Source: Pseudomonas californiensis
GTDB taxonomy: Bacteria > Pseudomonadota > Gammaproteobacteria > Pseudomonadales > Pseudomonadaceae
Direction of reading: 5' to 3'
NCBI RefSeq assembly: GCF_021147775.1
Contig: NZ_JAGTPK010000001.1
Coordinates: forward strand, 1-64,000
Length of the DNA: 64,000 nucleotides
Below, in pieces: positions 1 to 8,984 of the stretch (position 1 is the stretch's first letter; every line of letters starts with the position of its first letter). A program made the translations under genes and the position numbers. The notes under the pieces are model-generated. The model saw nothing but the letters and a program-made list of their open reading frames with translations. It ran no database searches and was not told the DNA's origin.

Positions 1-92
1 ATGGCGACGCTGGAAACTGAGGCACCGGGTTTCAGGCATTCCTGCACAACCTGGGCCTTGAAGGGTTTGGGATAGGAGCTTCGTTTGCGCAT
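1..92 (-). CDS. tnpA: IS66-family accessory protein TnpA, N-terminal fragment
   Basis: Thirty codons are visible, starting MRKRSSYPKPFKAQVVQECL, which matches the N-terminus of the small helix-turn-helix TnpA/OrfA proteins of IS66 elements that I recognise from Pseudomonas. The frame is open to the window edge. Whether the full IS is intact cannot be judged. An IS3/IS911-type OrfA is the alternative, because the families share this kind of start, but the GTAA tip at 192 favours IS66. Confidence 0.7.
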   Translation of the reverse strand, partial: MRKRSSYPKPFKAQVVQECLKPGASVSSVA

Positions 93-192
93 GGAAATCC
101 TGGCGATAAGGGTGATCGCGTCCGCTTAAAAATAGGCGGACACCATCGCCCTTAATTCCGGATTTCTGAAGGTGTGTTCGCTGGCCGCTTAC
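1..192 (-). mobile_element. End of an IS66-family insertion sequence (partial)
   Basis: The minus strand carries the first codons of an IS66-type accessory transposase gene starting at 92. Outside it, the sequence ends at about 192 in GTAAGCGGCC (read from the tip inward on the minus strand), which fits the GTAA-type tips of IS66 elements. The rest of the element lies before base 1, so the other inverted repeat and the 8-bp target duplication cannot be seen; bases 193-200 would be the candidate duplicate. It sits between the acyltransferase gene and the side where gyrB is expected. Confidence 0.7.
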
Positions 193-224
193 GCATGACC
201 TGCGGTATAAATGTATTTTTTTGC

Positions 225-254
225 AAAAAAAAACGACCTCAAAAGGTCGCTTTT
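225..254 (-). terminator. Rho-independent terminator of the glyQ-glyS-gmhB-acyltransferase operon
   Basis: On the minus strand a GCGACC/GGTCGT stem with a short T-rich loop is followed by nine consecutive T residues. It lies 129 bases past the stop of the acyltransferase gene and would end the whole leftward operon. Confidence 0.75.
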
Positions 255-370
255 CAAGACATCACCAAAACTTATGCACGTTTTCGGGTCATTGATGGCT
301 TTAAGAAATAAATAATGAAATCAGTTGGTTAGGGCGTTTTTTTACCGTTTATCCAAAAAGCGTGCACAGG

Positions 371-379
371 TTATCCACA
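371..379 (+). promoter_or_regulatory. Perfect DnaA box
   Basis: TTATCCACA, the strongest DnaA-binding 9-mer known from E. coli. It lies just past the stop codon of the acyltransferase gene, close to the presumed oriC/gyrB side. It is one of six perfect boxes in the first 15.1 kb. Confidence 0.5.
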
Positions 380-382
380 AAA

Positions 383-1153
383 TCAGGCAGGTACTTTTTC
401 GCTGACCGCTGCGGGCGCGACCGGTGAGCCCATGGCACGCTGGGTATCCTCGTTCCAGGTCTGCACGCGCTCGTTCAGTGCGGCAATGGCACGAGGACCG
501 GTGCCTTCGGCAAACATCGGTGCGCCGATGACAACCTGAATGGTGCCGGGCTTTTTGCCCCAACCTTCTTTCGGCCAGTATTTGCCAGCGTTGTGAGCGA
601 TAGGCAGCACTGGCAGGTCAGCATTCACTGCCAGTGCCGTACCACCGCGCGAGAACTTGCCGACCTGACCGTATGGCACGCGTGTGCCTTCCGGGAAGAT
701 CAGTACCCAGACGCCGTCCTTGAGGAGTTCATCGCCCTTCTTGGCGATTTCCCGTAGCGCCGCTTTCGGGTTGTCACGGTCGATCGCGATCGGGCGCAGC
801 ATGGCCATTGCCCAGCCAAAGAACGGCACGTACAACAGCTCGCGCTTGAGCACCTGACTCAGAGGCTCGAAGTACGCTGACAAAAAGAACGTTTCCCATG
901 TGCTCTGATGATTGGAAATGATCACGCATGGCGTTTTGGGCACGTTCTCCGCGCCCGTTACCTCAACCTTTATGTTCAGAAAGACGCGGGTCAGCCAGAT
1001 GGCGCAACGGCACCAATAGACATTGATGAAGCGATAACGGGCTTTGAATGGCAGAAAAGGCGCGATGAAAAAGCTCAATGTGCACCACAGCAACGAGCTG
1101 GTGCCCAGCAACAGGTAAAAGAAGAAAGTCCTGATTGCCTGCAAGATCGACAT
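383..1153 (-). CDS. 1-acyl-sn-glycerol-3-phosphate acyltransferase family protein (PlsC-type)
   Basis: Acyl-CoA/ACP-dependent acylation of a lysophospholipid, probably lysophosphatidic acid to phosphatidic acid, at the inner membrane. The 256-residue protein has a hydrophobic N-terminal segment (about 8-35), the NHQSTWE block at 81-87 (the H-x4-D/E catalytic motif, His82) and FPEGTR at 153-158, both diagnostic of the PlsC family. It is the last gene of the leftward glyQ-glyS-gmhB set. In P. aeruginosa the gene at this place, after gyrB, is called lptA (PA0005). A second PlsC paralogue usually exists in Pseudomonas, so its precise substrate is uncertain. Confidence 0.9.
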   Translation of the reverse strand: MSILQAIRTFFFYLLLGTSSLLWCTLSFFIAPFLPFKARYRFINVYWCRCAIWLTRVFLNIKVEVTGAENVPKTPCVIISNHQSTWETFFLSAYFEPLSQVLKRELLYVPFFGWAMAMLRPIAIDRDNPKAALREIAKKGDELLKDGVWVLIFPEGTRVPYGQVGKFSRGGTALAVNADLPVLPIAHNAGKYWPKEGWGKKPGTIQVVIGAPMFAEGTGPRAIAALNERVQTWNEDTQRAMGSPVAPAAVSEKVPA

Positions 1154-1210
1154 AGTTACGTTTACCGTACGGGCAGGTGCCCGCTCCTTGAGCGTTCTGA
1201 AGCGCGAGAA

Positions 1211-1765
1211 CTAAGTGTTCAGCGAAACGCTAGTGTGGATAAGCTCTGCGGCAACCGCCGCCAGATCGTCAAAAATCAGAGTGCCGGCTGGCACCTGGCC
1301 GTCCAGGGTCTTGCGCCCTTTGCCCGTCATCACCAGCACTGGCTGTGAATCGACGGCCAAAGCAGCCTGCAGGTCACCTTTGCTGTCGCCCACAAACCAT
1401 AGACCCTTCAGGTCTGCTGCGTAATGGTGGGCGATGGTGTGCAACATACCGGGTTTGGGTTTGCGGCAGTCACAGCCTTCGTCTGGCCCGTGCGGGCAAT
1501 AGACGATCAAACCAACCTCGCCACCCTGCTCTGCCACCAGCTCGCGTAAACGAGCGTGCATGGCGTCCAGGGTGGCCAGGTCGTAATAACCTCGGGCAAT
1601 GCCGGACTGGTTGGTGGCGATGGCCACCGTCCAGCCGGCTTTGCTCAGCGCTGCGATGGCCTCGATCGAGCCCGGAATGGGAATCCACTCCTCCACCGAC
1701 TTTATATAAGCGTCGGAGTCATGGTTGATCACTCCGTCCCGATCGAGAATCAGCAGTTTCAACAT
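1211..1765 (-). CDS. gmhB: D-glycero-beta-D-manno-heptose-1,7-bisphosphate 7-phosphatase
   Basis: HAD-superfamily phosphatase that makes heptose 1-phosphate for the LPS inner core (ADP-heptose pathway, cytosol). The start MLKLLILDRDGVIN places the nucleophile Asp8 and acid/base Asp10 at the usual position; the zinc-loop ligands are Cys90, His92, Cys98 and Cys100, and GDSKGDLQ supplies the C-terminal metal-binding Asp. I chose the ATG at 1765 (184 residues, typical size); a longer open frame runs back into glyS but is only its antisense-side shadow. It lies 10 bases downstream of glyS and 57 upstream of the acyltransferase gene. Confidence 0.93.
   Translation of the reverse strand: MLKLLILDRDGVINHDSDAYIKSVEEWIPIPGSIEAIAALSKAGWTVAIATNQSGIARGYYDLATLDAMHARLRELVAEQGGEVGLIVYCPHGPDEGCDCRKPKPGMLHTIAHHYAADLKGLWFVGDSKGDLQAALAVDSQPVLVMTGKGRKTLDGQVPAGTLIFDDLAAVAAELIHTSVSLNT
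1234..1242 (-). promoter_or_regulatory. Perfect DnaA box within gmhB
   Basis: TGTGGATAA (TTATCCACA on the minus strand) lies in the 3' end of gmhB. Part of the origin-side group of boxes at 371, 1234, 5443, 9040, 14417 and 15034. Confidence 0.45.
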
Positions 1766-1775
1766 CAACCCCTTG

Positions 1776-3830
1776 TCAGCCCAGCAGCGAGATGTCGGCA
1801 ACGCCGAGGAACAGGCCGCGCAGACGAGCCAGCAATGCATAACGGTTGGCGCGCACATTGGCGTCTTCCGCGTTGACCATGACGGCCTCGAAGAACGCAT
1901 CGACCGGCTCACGCAAGGTGGCCAGACGCGCCAGCGATTCACTGTACTGACGCCCGGCAGCCATTGGCTGGACCGCATGGTCTGCCTGCTGGATTGCCGA
2001 ATACAGCGAGAACTCGTTGGCGTTGTCGAAATACTTGGGCTCGACCGTCTGGGCAATGTTGCCCTCGGCCTTGCTCAGCAGGTTCGACACGCGTTTGTTC
2101 ACGGCAGCCAGCGCAGCGGCTTGCGGCAGTTTGCGGAATGCCTGAACGGCTTGCACGCGCTGATCGAAGTCCAGTGCCGAACCCGGCTGCAAGGCACGAA
2201 CCGACAGGTACACGGCAACTTCGACGCCTTCGTCTTCGTAGCGTGCACGCAGACGGTCGAAGATGAACTCCAGAACCTGCTCCGACAGACCGGCTGGCTT
2301 GATCTTGGCGCCAAACTGAGTGACCGCGAATTTCACGGTATCGATCAGGTCCAGGTCCAGCTTCTTCTCGATCAGGATCCGCAGGATGCCGAGTGCGGCG
2401 CGACGCAGCGCATACGGGTCTTTGCTGCCGGTTGGCAGCATGCCGATACCGAAGATGCCGACCAGGGTGTCCAGCTTGTCGGCGATGGCGACTGCCGCAC
2501 CGGTCAGCGTCGTTGGCAGCTCGGCACCTGCGCCACGTGGCATGTACTGCTCGTTGAGCGCCAGCGCGACATCTTCGGCCTCGCCGTCAGCCTTGGCGTA
2601 GTAGTAACCGGCAACGCCCTGCATTTCCGGGAACTCGCCGACCATCTCGGTCGACAGGTCGCACTTGGACAGCAGGCCTGCGCGCGCTGCGCGTTGAGCA
2701 TCGCCACCGATGCGTGGCGCGATGTAGGCTGCCAGCTTCGAAACGCGCTCTGCCTTGTCGTACACGCTGCCCAACTGGGCCTGGAACACGACGTTTTTCA
2801 GACGCTCGTTGAAGGTTTCCAGCTTCTGCTTCTTGTCCTGCTTGAAGAAGAACTCGGCATCGGTCAGGCGCGGACGAACGACTTTCTCGTTACCGGCGAT
2901 GATCTGCGCCGGGTCCTTGCTCTCGATGTTGGCCACTGTGATGAAGCGCGGCAGCAACTTGCCGTCGACGTCCAGCAGGCAGAAGTACTTCTGGTTGTCC
3001 TGCATGGTGGTGATCAGGGCTTCCTGAGGCACTTCGAGGAAGCGCTCTTCAAAGGAACACACCAACGGAACCGGCCATTCGACCAGGCCAGCAACTTCAT
3101 CCAGCAGGCTCGGCGGCACGATGGCGGTGCCTTCCTGCTGGGTGGCCAGCTCTTCGACGCGCTTGCTGATGATCTGACGACGTTCATTGAAGTCGGCCAG
3201 TACATAAGCGGCACGCAGATCGCTGAGGTAGCCGGCAGGCGAGGAAATGCGCACGTCTTCCGGATGATGGAAGCGGTGACCGCGAGAATGACGACCAGCG
3301 CTCTGCGCCAAAATCGTGCAATCAATGACTTGGTCGCCGAACAGCATCACCAGCCATTGGGTCGGCCGCACGAACTCTTCCTTGCGTGCACCCCAGCGCA
3401 TGCGCTTGGCAATCGGCAGGTCGTTCAGCGAGTCTTCGACGATGGTCGGCAGCAGCGATGCGGTCGGCTTGCCGACGATGCTCTGGCTGTAGCGCAGTTT
3501 CGGACCGCTCTGGTCGATTTCGCTCAGGTCCACGCCACATTTCTTGGCGAAGCCCAGTGCGGCCTGAGTCGGGTTGCCATCAGCGTCGAAAGCAGCCTGA
3601 CGCGGCGGGCCGTCCAGATTGACGCTGCGGTCCGGCTGTTGAGTGGCCAGCGCGGTGATCAGCACGGCCAGACGGCGCGGTGCGGCGTAGACCTGCTTGG
3701 CGCTGTAGGTCAGGCCAGCGGACTGCAGGCCTTTTTCGATCCCGGCCAGGAATGCGTCGGCCAGGGAAACGAGGGTCTTGGGTGGCAGTTCTTCCGTGCC
3801 CAGTTCGACCAGAAAATCTTGAGCACTCAT
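1776..3830 (-). CDS. glyS: Glycyl-tRNA synthetase beta subunit
   Basis: 684 residues, the normal size of the bacterial GlyS subunit that pairs with GlyQ in the alpha2beta2 enzyme charging tRNA-Gly. It opens with [18 protein letters not shown], the hallmark GlyS N-terminus, followed by the HD-like and B3/B4-like body and an all-helical C-terminal anticodon-binding region. Its ATG overlaps the glyQ stop (ATGA, four bases), so the two subunits are translationally coupled. A long open frame on the opposite strand across this gene is a codon-bias shadow. Confidence 0.98.
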   Translation of the reverse strand: MSAQDFLVELGTEELPPKTLVSLADAFLAGIEKGLQSAGLTYSAKQVYAAPRRLAVLITALATQQPDRSVNLDGPPRQAAFDADGNPTQAALGFAKKCGVDLSEIDQSGPKLRYSQSIVGKPTASLLPTIVEDSLNDLPIAKRMRWGARKEEFVRPTQWLVMLFGDQVIDCTILAQSAGRHSRGHRFHHPEDVRISSPAGYLSDLRAAYVLADFNERRQIISKRVEELATQQEGTAIVPPSLLDEVAGLVEWPVPLVCSFEERFLEVPQEALITTMQDNQKYFCLLDVDGKLLPRFITVANIESKDPAQIIAGNEKVVRPRLTDAEFFFKQDKKQKLETFNERLKNVVFQAQLGSVYDKAERVSKLAAYIAPRIGGDAQRAARAGLLSKCDLSTEMVGEFPEMQGVAGYYYAKADGEAEDVALALNEQYMPRGAGAELPTTLTGAAVAIADKLDTLVGIFGIGMLPTGSKDPYALRRAALGILRILIEKKLDLDLIDTVKFAVTQFGAKIKPAGLSEQVLEFIFDRLRARYEDEGVEVAVYLSVRALQPGSALDFDQRVQAVQAFRKLPQAAALAAVNKRVSNLLSKAEGNIAQTVEPKYFDNANEFSLYSAIQQADHAVQPMAAGRQYSESLARLATLREPVDAFFEAVMVNAEDANVRANRYALLARLRGLFLGVADISLLG

Positions 3831-4774
3831 TGCGCTGCCTCCAGCTTGGCCAACACTTCATCGCGTAGATCGGGCGGCGCCATCGGGAAGCCGAGCTTGG
3901 CTCGGGCTTGCAGATAGGCCTGGGCGACCGAGCGGGCCAACGTGCGCACGCGCAGGATGTATTGCTGACGCGCGGTCACGGAGATGGCGCGGCGCGCATC
4001 CAGCAGGTTGAAGGTGTGCGAGGCCTTGAGGACCATTTCGTAGCCCGGCAACGGCAGCTCCAGCTCGATCAGGCGCGCTGCTTCGCTTTCATAGAAATCG
4101 AACAGCTCGAACAGCTTGTCGACGTTGGCGTGTTCGAAGTTGTAAGTCGACTGCTCCACTTCGTTCTGGTGGAACACGTCGCCATAGGTGACTTTGCCGA
4201 ACGGACCGTCAGCCCAGACCAGGTCGTAGACCGAATCCACGCCCTGCTGGTACATCGCCAGACGTTCCAGGCCGTAGGTGATTTCGCCGGTCACCGGGTA
4301 GCACTCGATGCCGCCGACTTGCTGGAAGTAGGTGAACTGCGAGACTTCCATACCGTTGAGCCAGATTTCCCAGCCCAGACCCCAGGCGCCCAGCGTCGGC
4401 GATTCCCAGTTGTCTTCGACAAAACGCACGTCGTGGACCAGTGGATCGAGGCCGATGTGCTTGAGCGAGCCCAGGTACAGTTCCTGGAAGTTGTCCGGGT
4501 TCGGCTTGAGAATCACCTGAAACTGATAGTAGTGCTGCAGGCGGTTCGGGTTCTCGCCGTAGCGGCCATCAGTCGGGCGACGGCTTGGCTGTACGTAAGC
4601 GGCGTTCCAGGTTTCCGGGCCTACGGCGCGCAGAAACGTGGCGGTGTGGAAGGTGCCGGCGCCTACTTCCATATCGTAGGGCTGAAGTACCACACAACCT
4701 TGTTCTGCCCAGTATTGCTGGAGGGCGAGGATCAAGTCTTGGAAGGTACGCACGGCTGGCGTAGGCTGGCTCAC
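3827..4774 (-). CDS. glyQ: Glycyl-tRNA synthetase alpha subunit
   Basis: Catalytic class II core of the heterotetrameric glycyl-tRNA synthetase. Reading from a GTG at 4774 gives 315 residues beginning (M)[18 protein letters not shown], the usual length and start for GlyQ; AGGTGA lies seven bases upstream. A longer frame from 4876 is unlikely because it would run through the divergent promoter region shared with tag. Class II motifs are present around [13 protein letters not shown] and the [14 protein letters not shown] segment. First gene of the leftward operon. Confidence 0.97.
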   Translation of the reverse strand: MSQPTPAVRTFQDLILALQQYWAEQGCVVLQPYDMEVGAGTFHTATFLRAVGPETWNAAYVQPSRRPTDGRYGENPNRLQHYYQFQVILKPNPDNFQELYLGSLKHIGLDPLVHDVRFVEDNWESPTLGAWGLGWEIWLNGMEVSQFTYFQQVGGIECYPVTGEITYGLERLAMYQQGVDSVYDLVWADGPFGKVTYGDVFHQNEVEQSTYNFEHANVDKLFELFDFYESEAARLIELELPLPGYEMVLKASHTFNLLDARRAISVTARQQYILRVRTLARSVAQAYLQARAKLGFPMAPPDLRDEVLAKLEAAQ

Positions 4775-4853
4775 AAATTTCACCTGTGCTGGGCTGCGAT
4801 TCAAAGAGCGGGAGTATACCCGATTCGGCTGCACGTCCACCCTTGGGAGCCCT

Positions 4854-5405
4854 ATGACACGCTGCTTTTGGTGCAACGAAGACCCCCTTTACATCGCTTA
4901 TCACGATCAGGAGTGGGGCGTGCCGCTGCGCGATGCGCAGAAGCTCTTCGAGTTGCTTTTGCTCGAAGGGTTCCAGGCGGGCCTTTCATGGATCACGATT
5001 CTCAAGCGTCGCGCCCGTTATCGCGAGGTTTTGTTTGGCTTTGATGCCCAGCGTCTGGCGCAACTCACCGATGCTGAAATCGATGCGTTGATGCTCGATC
5101 CGACGATTATCCGCAACCGACTCAAGCTCAAGGCGGTCCGCACCAACGCCCGGGCCTGGCTGGCGCTGCCCGACCCGGTTGGCCTGCTCTGGTCGTTTGT
5201 CGACGGCACGCCGAAGGTCAACCACTTCAAGGACCGCAGCGAAGTACCGGCCATTACCGCTCAGGCCGAGGCCATGAGCAAGGCATTGAAGAAAGCCGGG
5301 TTCACGTTTGTCGGTCCGACCATCTGTTATGCGTACATGCAGGCCAGCGGTATGGTCATGGACCACACTGTGGATTGCGATCGATACGCGATCCTGAGCC
5401 GCTGA
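4854..5405 (+). CDS. tag: DNA-3-methyladenine glycosylase I
   Basis: Base-excision repair enzyme that removes 3-methyladenine from alkylated DNA. 183 residues, helix-hairpin-helix fold. Zinc-snap ligands equivalent to the E. coli enzyme are visible: Cys4 and His17 in [20 protein letters not shown], and His171 and Cys175 near the C-terminus ([10 protein letters not shown]). Divergently transcribed from glyQ with an 80-base shared promoter gap; followed after 38 bases by the lipid A acyltransferase gene. Confidence 0.95.
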   Translation: MTRCFWCNEDPLYIAYHDQEWGVPLRDAQKLFELLLLEGFQAGLSWITILKRRARYREVLFGFDAQRLAQLTDAEIDALMLDPTIIRNRLKLKAVRTNARAWLALPDPVGLLWSFVDGTPKVNHFKDRSEVPAITAQAEAMSKALKKAGFTFVGPTICYAYMQASGMVMDHTVDCDRYAILSR

Positions 5406-5442
5406 CGGTTACAATACCCGCCTCGAGAATCTGGGAGTGTTC

Positions 5443-5451
5443 TGTGGATAA
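5443..5451 (-). promoter_or_regulatory. Perfect DnaA box at the acyltransferase start codon
   Basis: TGTGGATAA (TTATCCACA on the minus strand) overlaps the GTG start of the lipid A acyltransferase gene at 5444. It is one of six such boxes in the first 15.1 kb. Confidence 0.45.
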
Positions 5452-6331
5452 GTTCAAAGGCGCCGTAATGGTCGGGGCGTTGCGGTTGTTTGCTCTGTTG
5501 CCATGGCGAGCTGTGCAGTGGGTGGGCACCGCGATCGGCTGGTTGATGTGGAAGCTTCCCAACCGGTCACGTGAAGTGGCGCGGATCAATCTGTCCAAGT
5601 GTTTTCCTGAGCTGAGCGAGCCGGAGCTGGAGAAACTCGTGGGTCGCAGCCTGATGGACATCGGCAAGACGCTGACCGAAAGCGCTTGTGCCTGGATCTG
5701 GCCTGCTCAGAAATCGATCAATCTGGTTCGCGAAGTCGAAGGGCTCGACGTGCTCAAGGATGCGCTGGCGTCCGGCAAGGGCGTGGTCGGTATCACCAGC
5801 CACCTGGGCAACTGGGAAGTGCTGAATCACTTCTATTGCAGCCAGTGCAAGCCGATCATTTTCTATCGTCCGCCAAAGTTGAAGGCGGTCGATGACTTGC
5901 TGCGTAAACAGCGAGTGCAACTGGGTAACCGCGTTGCAGCGTCTACCAAGGAGGGCATCCTCAGCGTTATCAAGGAAGTGCGTAAAGGCGGCTCGGTAGG
6001 CATTCCAGCGGACCCGGAGCCGGCTGAGTCAGCGGGTATCTTCGTCCCGTTCTGCGGCACTCAGGCGCTGACCAGCAAGTTTGTGCCGAACATGCTGGCG
6101 GGCGGCAAGGCGGTCGGGGTTTTCCTGCATGCCATGCGCCTGCCGGACGGCTCAGGCTACAAGGTGGTGCTGGAAGCGGCTCCTGAAGCCATGTACAGCA
6201 CCGACACCGAAACCTCGGCGGCGGCGATGAGCAAGGTGGTCGAGAAGTATGTGCGGGCCTACCCAAGCCAGTACATGTGGACGATGAAACGCTTCAAGAA
6301 ACGCCCGGCAGGCGAAGCGCGCTGGTACTGA
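5444..6331 (+). CDS. Lipid A secondary acyltransferase, LpxL/HtrB family
   Basis: Transfers a secondary acyl chain (laurate or 2-hydroxylaurate type) to lipid A at the inner membrane. The GTG start at 5444 gives 295 residues beginning (M)DKFKGAVMVGALRLFALLP with GGGAG eight bases upstream; a longer frame into tag has no support. A hydrophobic N-terminal anchor precedes the acyltransferase motif SHLGNWE (His120, Glu125, H-x4-E). The P. aeruginosa gene at this place (PA0011) is the one called htrB2, so the same role is likely. It follows tag by 38 bases on the same strand, probably one transcript. Confidence 0.9.
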   Translation: MDKFKGAVMVGALRLFALLPWRAVQWVGTAIGWLMWKLPNRSREVARINLSKCFPELSEPELEKLVGRSLMDIGKTLTESACAWIWPAQKSINLVREVEGLDVLKDALASGKGVVGITSHLGNWEVLNHFYCSQCKPIIFYRPPKLKAVDDLLRKQRVQLGNRVAASTKEGILSVIKEVRKGGSVGIPADPEPAESAGIFVPFCGTQALTSKFVPNMLAGGKAVGVFLHAMRLPDGSGYKVVLEAAPEAMYSTDTETSAAAMSKVVEKYVRAYPSQYMWTMKRFKKRPAGEARWY

Positions 6332-6368
6332 GTAGCCGTCTGCGCAGCGGCCCGTAAAAGATAGGTTG

Positions 6369-6406
6369 CCGGTGCATCCGCCAGAGATGTTCTGGCGGGT
6401 CACCGG
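6369..6406. terminator. Strong hairpin between convergent genes
   Basis: A nested palindrome: outer CCGGTG/CACCGG and inner CCGCCAGA/TCTGGCGG arms with a five-base loop. It sits between the convergent acyltransferase and molybdopterin oxidoreductase genes. There is no clear T-run on either side, so it may stop or stabilise transcripts rather than act as a classical terminator. Confidence 0.45.
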
Positions 6407-6431
6407 CCTGCGCAAGCAAGCATGCCTCTGC

Positions 6432-8795
6432 CTAACTCGCCGCCGCAATCAGTCCGCGTCGCTCTACTGCGGCTTGAGCCGCCTGTGGGCTCATGCGGAC
6501 CAGGTTGACGGGTACTGACTTGGCCGCAGGTGTATTGCTGCGGCTGTCGCGGTTGGCCAAGGGCAGCAAGCCGTTGGTCTCCGGGTAATACGCAGCGCAA
6601 CAGCCTGCAGGTACATCGAACGGCACGACCTTGAAGCCAGCTGCCCGTCGTTCTGTTTTGAGGTCCAACGCGGTCTGAAACTCGACGTAATCGCCAGCCT
6701 TCAGGTCCAGCCTCGCCATGTCTTCGGGGTTGAGCATCACGACCATGCGGTCGCCATAAATATCCCGATAGCGGTCATCGTTGGAATACACCGTGGTGTT
6801 GAACTGGTCATGGCTGCGGATCGTCATCAATTGCAGATGATCGGCGCCCGGCGGCGTGTCGTCTTCGTCGTAGACCCCTGCCGGGAACAGGAAGTTGGCC
6901 TTGCCAGTGTCGGTGTCCCATTTGCGGACCCTGGCGGCATTGGGTAACTGAAAGCCGCCCGGCTGGCAAATGCGTACGTTGAAGTCGTAAAACTGCTCGG
7001 GCATTACTTCTTCAATCTTGTCGCGAATGCGCGCGTAGTCACCCACATAGCTGTCCCAGTTCACTTTGGGGTTGGGCGGCAATGTCGCCTTGGCCATCCC
7101 GGCAATAATGGCAATTTCAGATATCAAATGCTCGGAGGCTGGCTCCAGCATACCGGTCGAGCCGTGCACCATCGACATGGAGTCTTCGACCGTTACCGTT
7201 TGCGCCACGCCGTTCTGCAGGTCTGTTTCCGAGCGCGCCAGGCAGGGCAGCAAATAAGCTTTCTGGCCGTGCACCGTGGCGCTGCGATTGAGCTTGGTAT
7301 TCACCAGGACAGTCATTTTCAGGCGGCTCACGGCCGGGCAAACGATGTCGATGTCCGGGATCGCCCGGAAGAAGTTGCCGCCCATCGAGATGAACGCTTC
7401 CACCTCGCCACGCAGCAGTGCTTCACACGCCTCGGCCACATCGTGGCCACCTTTACGTGAGGCTTCAAAGCCGAACACCTTGCTCATGCTCGCCAAAAAA
7501 GGTTCGTGGGCTTTCTCGTAAATCCCCATGGTGCGGTCGCCCTGCACATTGGAATGCCCACGGATCGGACAGGCGCCAGCGCCCGGTTTGCCGATATTGC
7601 CGCGCAGCAGCAACAGGTTGATGATCTGCTGCATCGCATCGCCGCCACGCTTGTGCTGGGTAACGCCCATGCCCCAACAGCAGATCACTCGCTCGGAACG
7701 CATGTAAACCGCCGCCACGTCTTCAATCGCCTGACGACTCAGGCCCGAATGACGCTCGATGATGTCCCAGGACAATCCTCGGCAGTAGTCGGCGTACTGC
7801 TCGAAGCCGTGGGTGTGCTCGTCGATGAACGCCACATCCAGAACCCGCGGGCGACCTTCTCGTTGCGCCGCGTCATCGGCTTCGATCACGACCTTGCAGA
7901 TGCCCTGCATGGCGACCATATCGCCGCCGGTTCTGACCTGATGATACTGAGAGCTGATCTCCACGCCACGGCGACCGATCATGTCGCGCGGGTTCTGTGG
8001 CGAGGCGAAACGCACCAGTGCCTTCTCGCGAAGCGGGTTGAACGAGATGATGCTCGCGCCCCGCTTGGCGGCAGTGTGCAGCTCGGACATCATGCGCGGG
8101 CTGTTGGTCCCTGGGTTTTGACCGATGATAAAAATGGCATCGGCCTGCTCGAAGTCTTCCAGAGACGTCGTGCCCTTGCCGACGCCTATTGCCTCGGGCA
8201 ATGCGACGGAAGTGGTTTCATGGCACATGTTCGAGCAGTCTGGGAAGTTGGCCATGCCGTACAGGCGGCCAAACAGCTGGTACAGAAATGCCGCCTCGTT
8301 GGAGGTGCGGCCGGACGTGTACAGCTCCAGTTTCCAAGGGTCACTGAGATGACGAAGCTCATGGCCGATATCAGCAAACACCTCATCCCAACTGACCGGC
8401 AGGTACTTGTCGCTGGCGGCGTCGTAGCGCATCGGCTCGGTCAGGCGGCCCTGGTCTTCAAGGTCGTGATCGGACCATGTGGCCAATTCGCTGACGGTGT
8501 GCTGCGCAAAAAACTCGGGCGTGACACGCTTGGTGGTGGTTTCCCAAGCCAGTGCTTTTGCGCCGTTTTCGCAATATTCAAACGCGTGCGGCTTCTTGGG
8601 ATCGGGCCAGGCACAGCTGGGACAATCGAAGCCCTCCGGTTTGTTCATCGACATCAACGCACGATTGCCGCGGATCAGCACATGCTGGTGCATCAGATGT
8701 TTGGTGACCGAACGCAGCGCGCCCCAGCCGCCGGCAGGCGGGCCGTCAGTTTGTGAGCCTTGCAGAGGTGCTTGGGAATGGGCGAGTTTGGCCAT
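6432..8795 (-). CDS. FdhF/YdeP-family molybdopterin oxidoreductase
   Basis: 787 residues from the ATG at 8795 (MAKLAHSQAP), preceded by GGGAGAA nine bases upstream. The N-terminus has Cys58, Cys61 and Cys75 (CPSCAW...EYC), a spacing that differs from the four-cysteine Fe-S motif of true formate dehydrogenases but fits the YdeP/FdhF-like alpha-subunit group. Molybdopterin-binding blocks follow, including IIGQNPGTNSPRM, CCWGMGVTQHK and the C-terminal MoCo dinucleotide-binding domain (RSHDQFNTT). Relatives act in acid resistance in enterics; the substrate is unknown. It stands alone here, with no fdhD or electron-transfer subunit beside it. Confidence 0.85.
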   Translation of the reverse strand: MAKLAHSQAPLQGSQTDGPPAGGWGALRSVTKHLMHQHVLIRGNRALMSMNKPEGFDCPSCAWPDPKKPHAFEYCENGAKALAWETTTKRVTPEFFAQHTVSELATWSDHDLEDQGRLTEPMRYDAASDKYLPVSWDEVFADIGHELRHLSDPWKLELYTSGRTSNEAAFLYQLFGRLYGMANFPDCSNMCHETTSVALPEAIGVGKGTTSLEDFEQADAIFIIGQNPGTNSPRMMSELHTAAKRGASIISFNPLREKALVRFASPQNPRDMIGRRGVEISSQYHQVRTGGDMVAMQGICKVVIEADDAAQREGRPRVLDVAFIDEHTHGFEQYADYCRGLSWDIIERHSGLSRQAIEDVAAVYMRSERVICCWGMGVTQHKRGGDAMQQIINLLLLRGNIGKPGAGACPIRGHSNVQGDRTMGIYEKAHEPFLASMSKVFGFEASRKGGHDVAEACEALLRGEVEAFISMGGNFFRAIPDIDIVCPAVSRLKMTVLVNTKLNRSATVHGQKAYLLPCLARSETDLQNGVAQTVTVEDSMSMVHGSTGMLEPASEHLISEIAIIAGMAKATLPPNPKVNWDSYVGDYARIRDKIEEVMPEQFYDFNVRICQPGGFQLPNAARVRKWDTDTGKANFLFPAGVYDEDDTPPGADHLQLMTIRSHDQFNTTVYSNDDRYRDIYGDRMVVMLNPEDMARLDLKAGDYVEFQTALDLKTERRAAGFKVVPFDVPAGCCAAYYPETNGLLPLANRDSRSNTPAAKSVPVNLVRMSPQAAQAAVERRGLIAAAS

Positions 8796-8984
8796 GGAAA
8801 AGGTTCTCCCTGATAAAGCCCTGTGTGGGCCTGTTGAGCAGTTGCGCGTATTTTTGGGATACACAGGCTCAAGGGAAAATTCGCCAGAATCGACGAGCGT
8901 GCCCGACCGCCGAAGGCTTTTTGAGGTTCAGTCAGTCAGACGCATTGCAGCCCGGCTGGCACGGCACTGGGCGCCGACCGGTGC

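Noticed and set aside
2530..2541. GCCACGTGGC as a parS site
   Set aside because: The ParB consensus TGTTCCACGTGGAACA requires the AAC/GTT flanks, which are absent; it is inside glyS.
1725..3917. 730-residue open frame on the plus strand
   Set aside because: It lies fully antisense to glyS, has no recognisable family, and arises from GC-rich codon bias. Similar long antisense frames cover trpB, prlC, katE and the YdeP-type gene.
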